Assembly (NCBI RefSeq): GCF_000169335.1
Contig: NZ_AAXW01000116.1
Location: 1 to 6,055 of the forward strand
DNA from: Crocosphaera chwakensis CCY0110
GTDB lineage: Bacteria; Cyanobacteriota; Cyanobacteriia; Cyanobacteriales; Microcystaceae
DNA: 6,055 bases
Direction: 5' to 3'
The translations under genes and the position numbers were made by a program. Under the pieces are notes generated by a model. It worked only from the letters and a program-made list of their open reading frames with translations, did no database searches and had not been told where the DNA came from. This document shows, in pieces, positions 5,817-6,055 of the stretch. The first letter of the stretch is position 1. Each line of letters opens with the position of its first letter.

Positions 5817-6055
5817 TTATTCTTGAGAATAGGCTCTTGCCCAAAAATTCCAATGTGGTGTTAGCACTAAGGATTTACGCCACATCATCATATACTCCCT
5901 AGGACTATCTCTGCTTAAAGCAACTATTCTTTCCATCAATTCCCTTTTATCTAAATCTTCCATCGGTGCCATTAATTTTCCTAACAGACAATGCCAAACA
6001 GGTACAGTTCTTTGACGAACTTTCCCTTCTTGATCATTCGATTGATTAATATAGC
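5817..6055 (-). CDS. C-terminal part of an unrecognised protein upstream of the RAMP gene
   Basis: The frame is open from the right window edge to a TAA at 5817-5819 and encodes the last 78 residues of a longer protein. I do not recognise it. The fragment begins YINQSNDQEGKVRQRT, continues PVWHCLLGKLMAP, then a charged and probably helical stretch (MEDLDKRELMERIVALSRD), and ends with a Trp- and Met-rich tail, including EYMMMWRKS and HWNFWARAYSQE. There is no transmembrane segment, zinc motif or catalytic signature in the visible part. It lies on the same strand and 122 bp upstream of the double-RAMP gene, so it is probably part of the same CRISPR operon. A small helical subunit (Cmr5-like) or an accessory protein is possible, but nothing visible proves this. 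The absent N-terminus could hold the diagnostic domain. Confidence 0.75.
   Translation of the reverse strand, partial: YINQSNDQEGKVRQRTVPVWHCLLGKLMAPMEDLDKRELMERIVALSRDSPREYMMMWRKSLVLTPHWNFWARAYSQE

Overview
The window is an AT-rich bacterial segment dominated by a CRISPR locus. A cyanobacterium is the likeliest host. The evidence is the 36-nt repeat ending in ATGGAAAC (the type III crRNA handle style common in cyanobacteria), a Cmr6/Cmr1-like two-RAMP protein, a cyanobacterial-type TnpB and genes without Shine-Dalgarno sites. No single gene proves the taxon, so this is inference.

Layout from left to right: (1) 1-799, minus strand, the N-terminal two thirds of a TnpB-family RNA-guided nuclease, cut by the window edge. 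(2) 800-1080, noncoding, holding a GC-rich island of four hairpins (851-998) upstream of tnpB. (3) 1081-1352, an AT-rich block with a good sigma70-like promoter (1108-1136), then a leader of about 210 nt with nested perfect inverted repeats. (4) 1353-3896, a CRISPR array of 35 repeats of 36 nt and 34 spacers of 32-49 nt, transcribed rightwards. The last four repeats share one C-to-A change. (5) 3897-3987, a strong intrinsic terminator facing the array plus a second inverted repeat. (6) 3988-5694, minus strand, a 568-residue protein with a Cmr6-like and a Cmr1-like RAMP half. (7) 5695-5816, a short gap with a hairpin. (8) 5817-6055, minus strand, the C-terminal end of an unrecognised protein.

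How the parts fit: the array makes a long precursor RNA, which a Cas6-type enzyme outside the window should cut to leave 8-nt ATGGAAAC handles. The double-RAMP protein would be a structural subunit of a type III-B-like (Cmr) RNA-targeting complex using these crRNAs. The rest of the operon (Cas10/Cmr2, Cmr3, Cmr4, Cmr5, possibly adaptation genes) would lie to the right, beyond the window, because the minus-strand genes are read from that side. Array and cas operon converge, and the terminator at 3898-3928 stops cas transcription from running antisense into the array. Many spacers, read in reverse complement, give plausible coding frames, as expected for crRNAs that pair with mRNA.

Most interesting items: the structured leader, the two-RAMP fusion, one spacer antisense to the repeat, one spacer holding a perfect 10-bp palindrome, the block of variant repeats, and the hairpin-rich island between tnpB and the leader.
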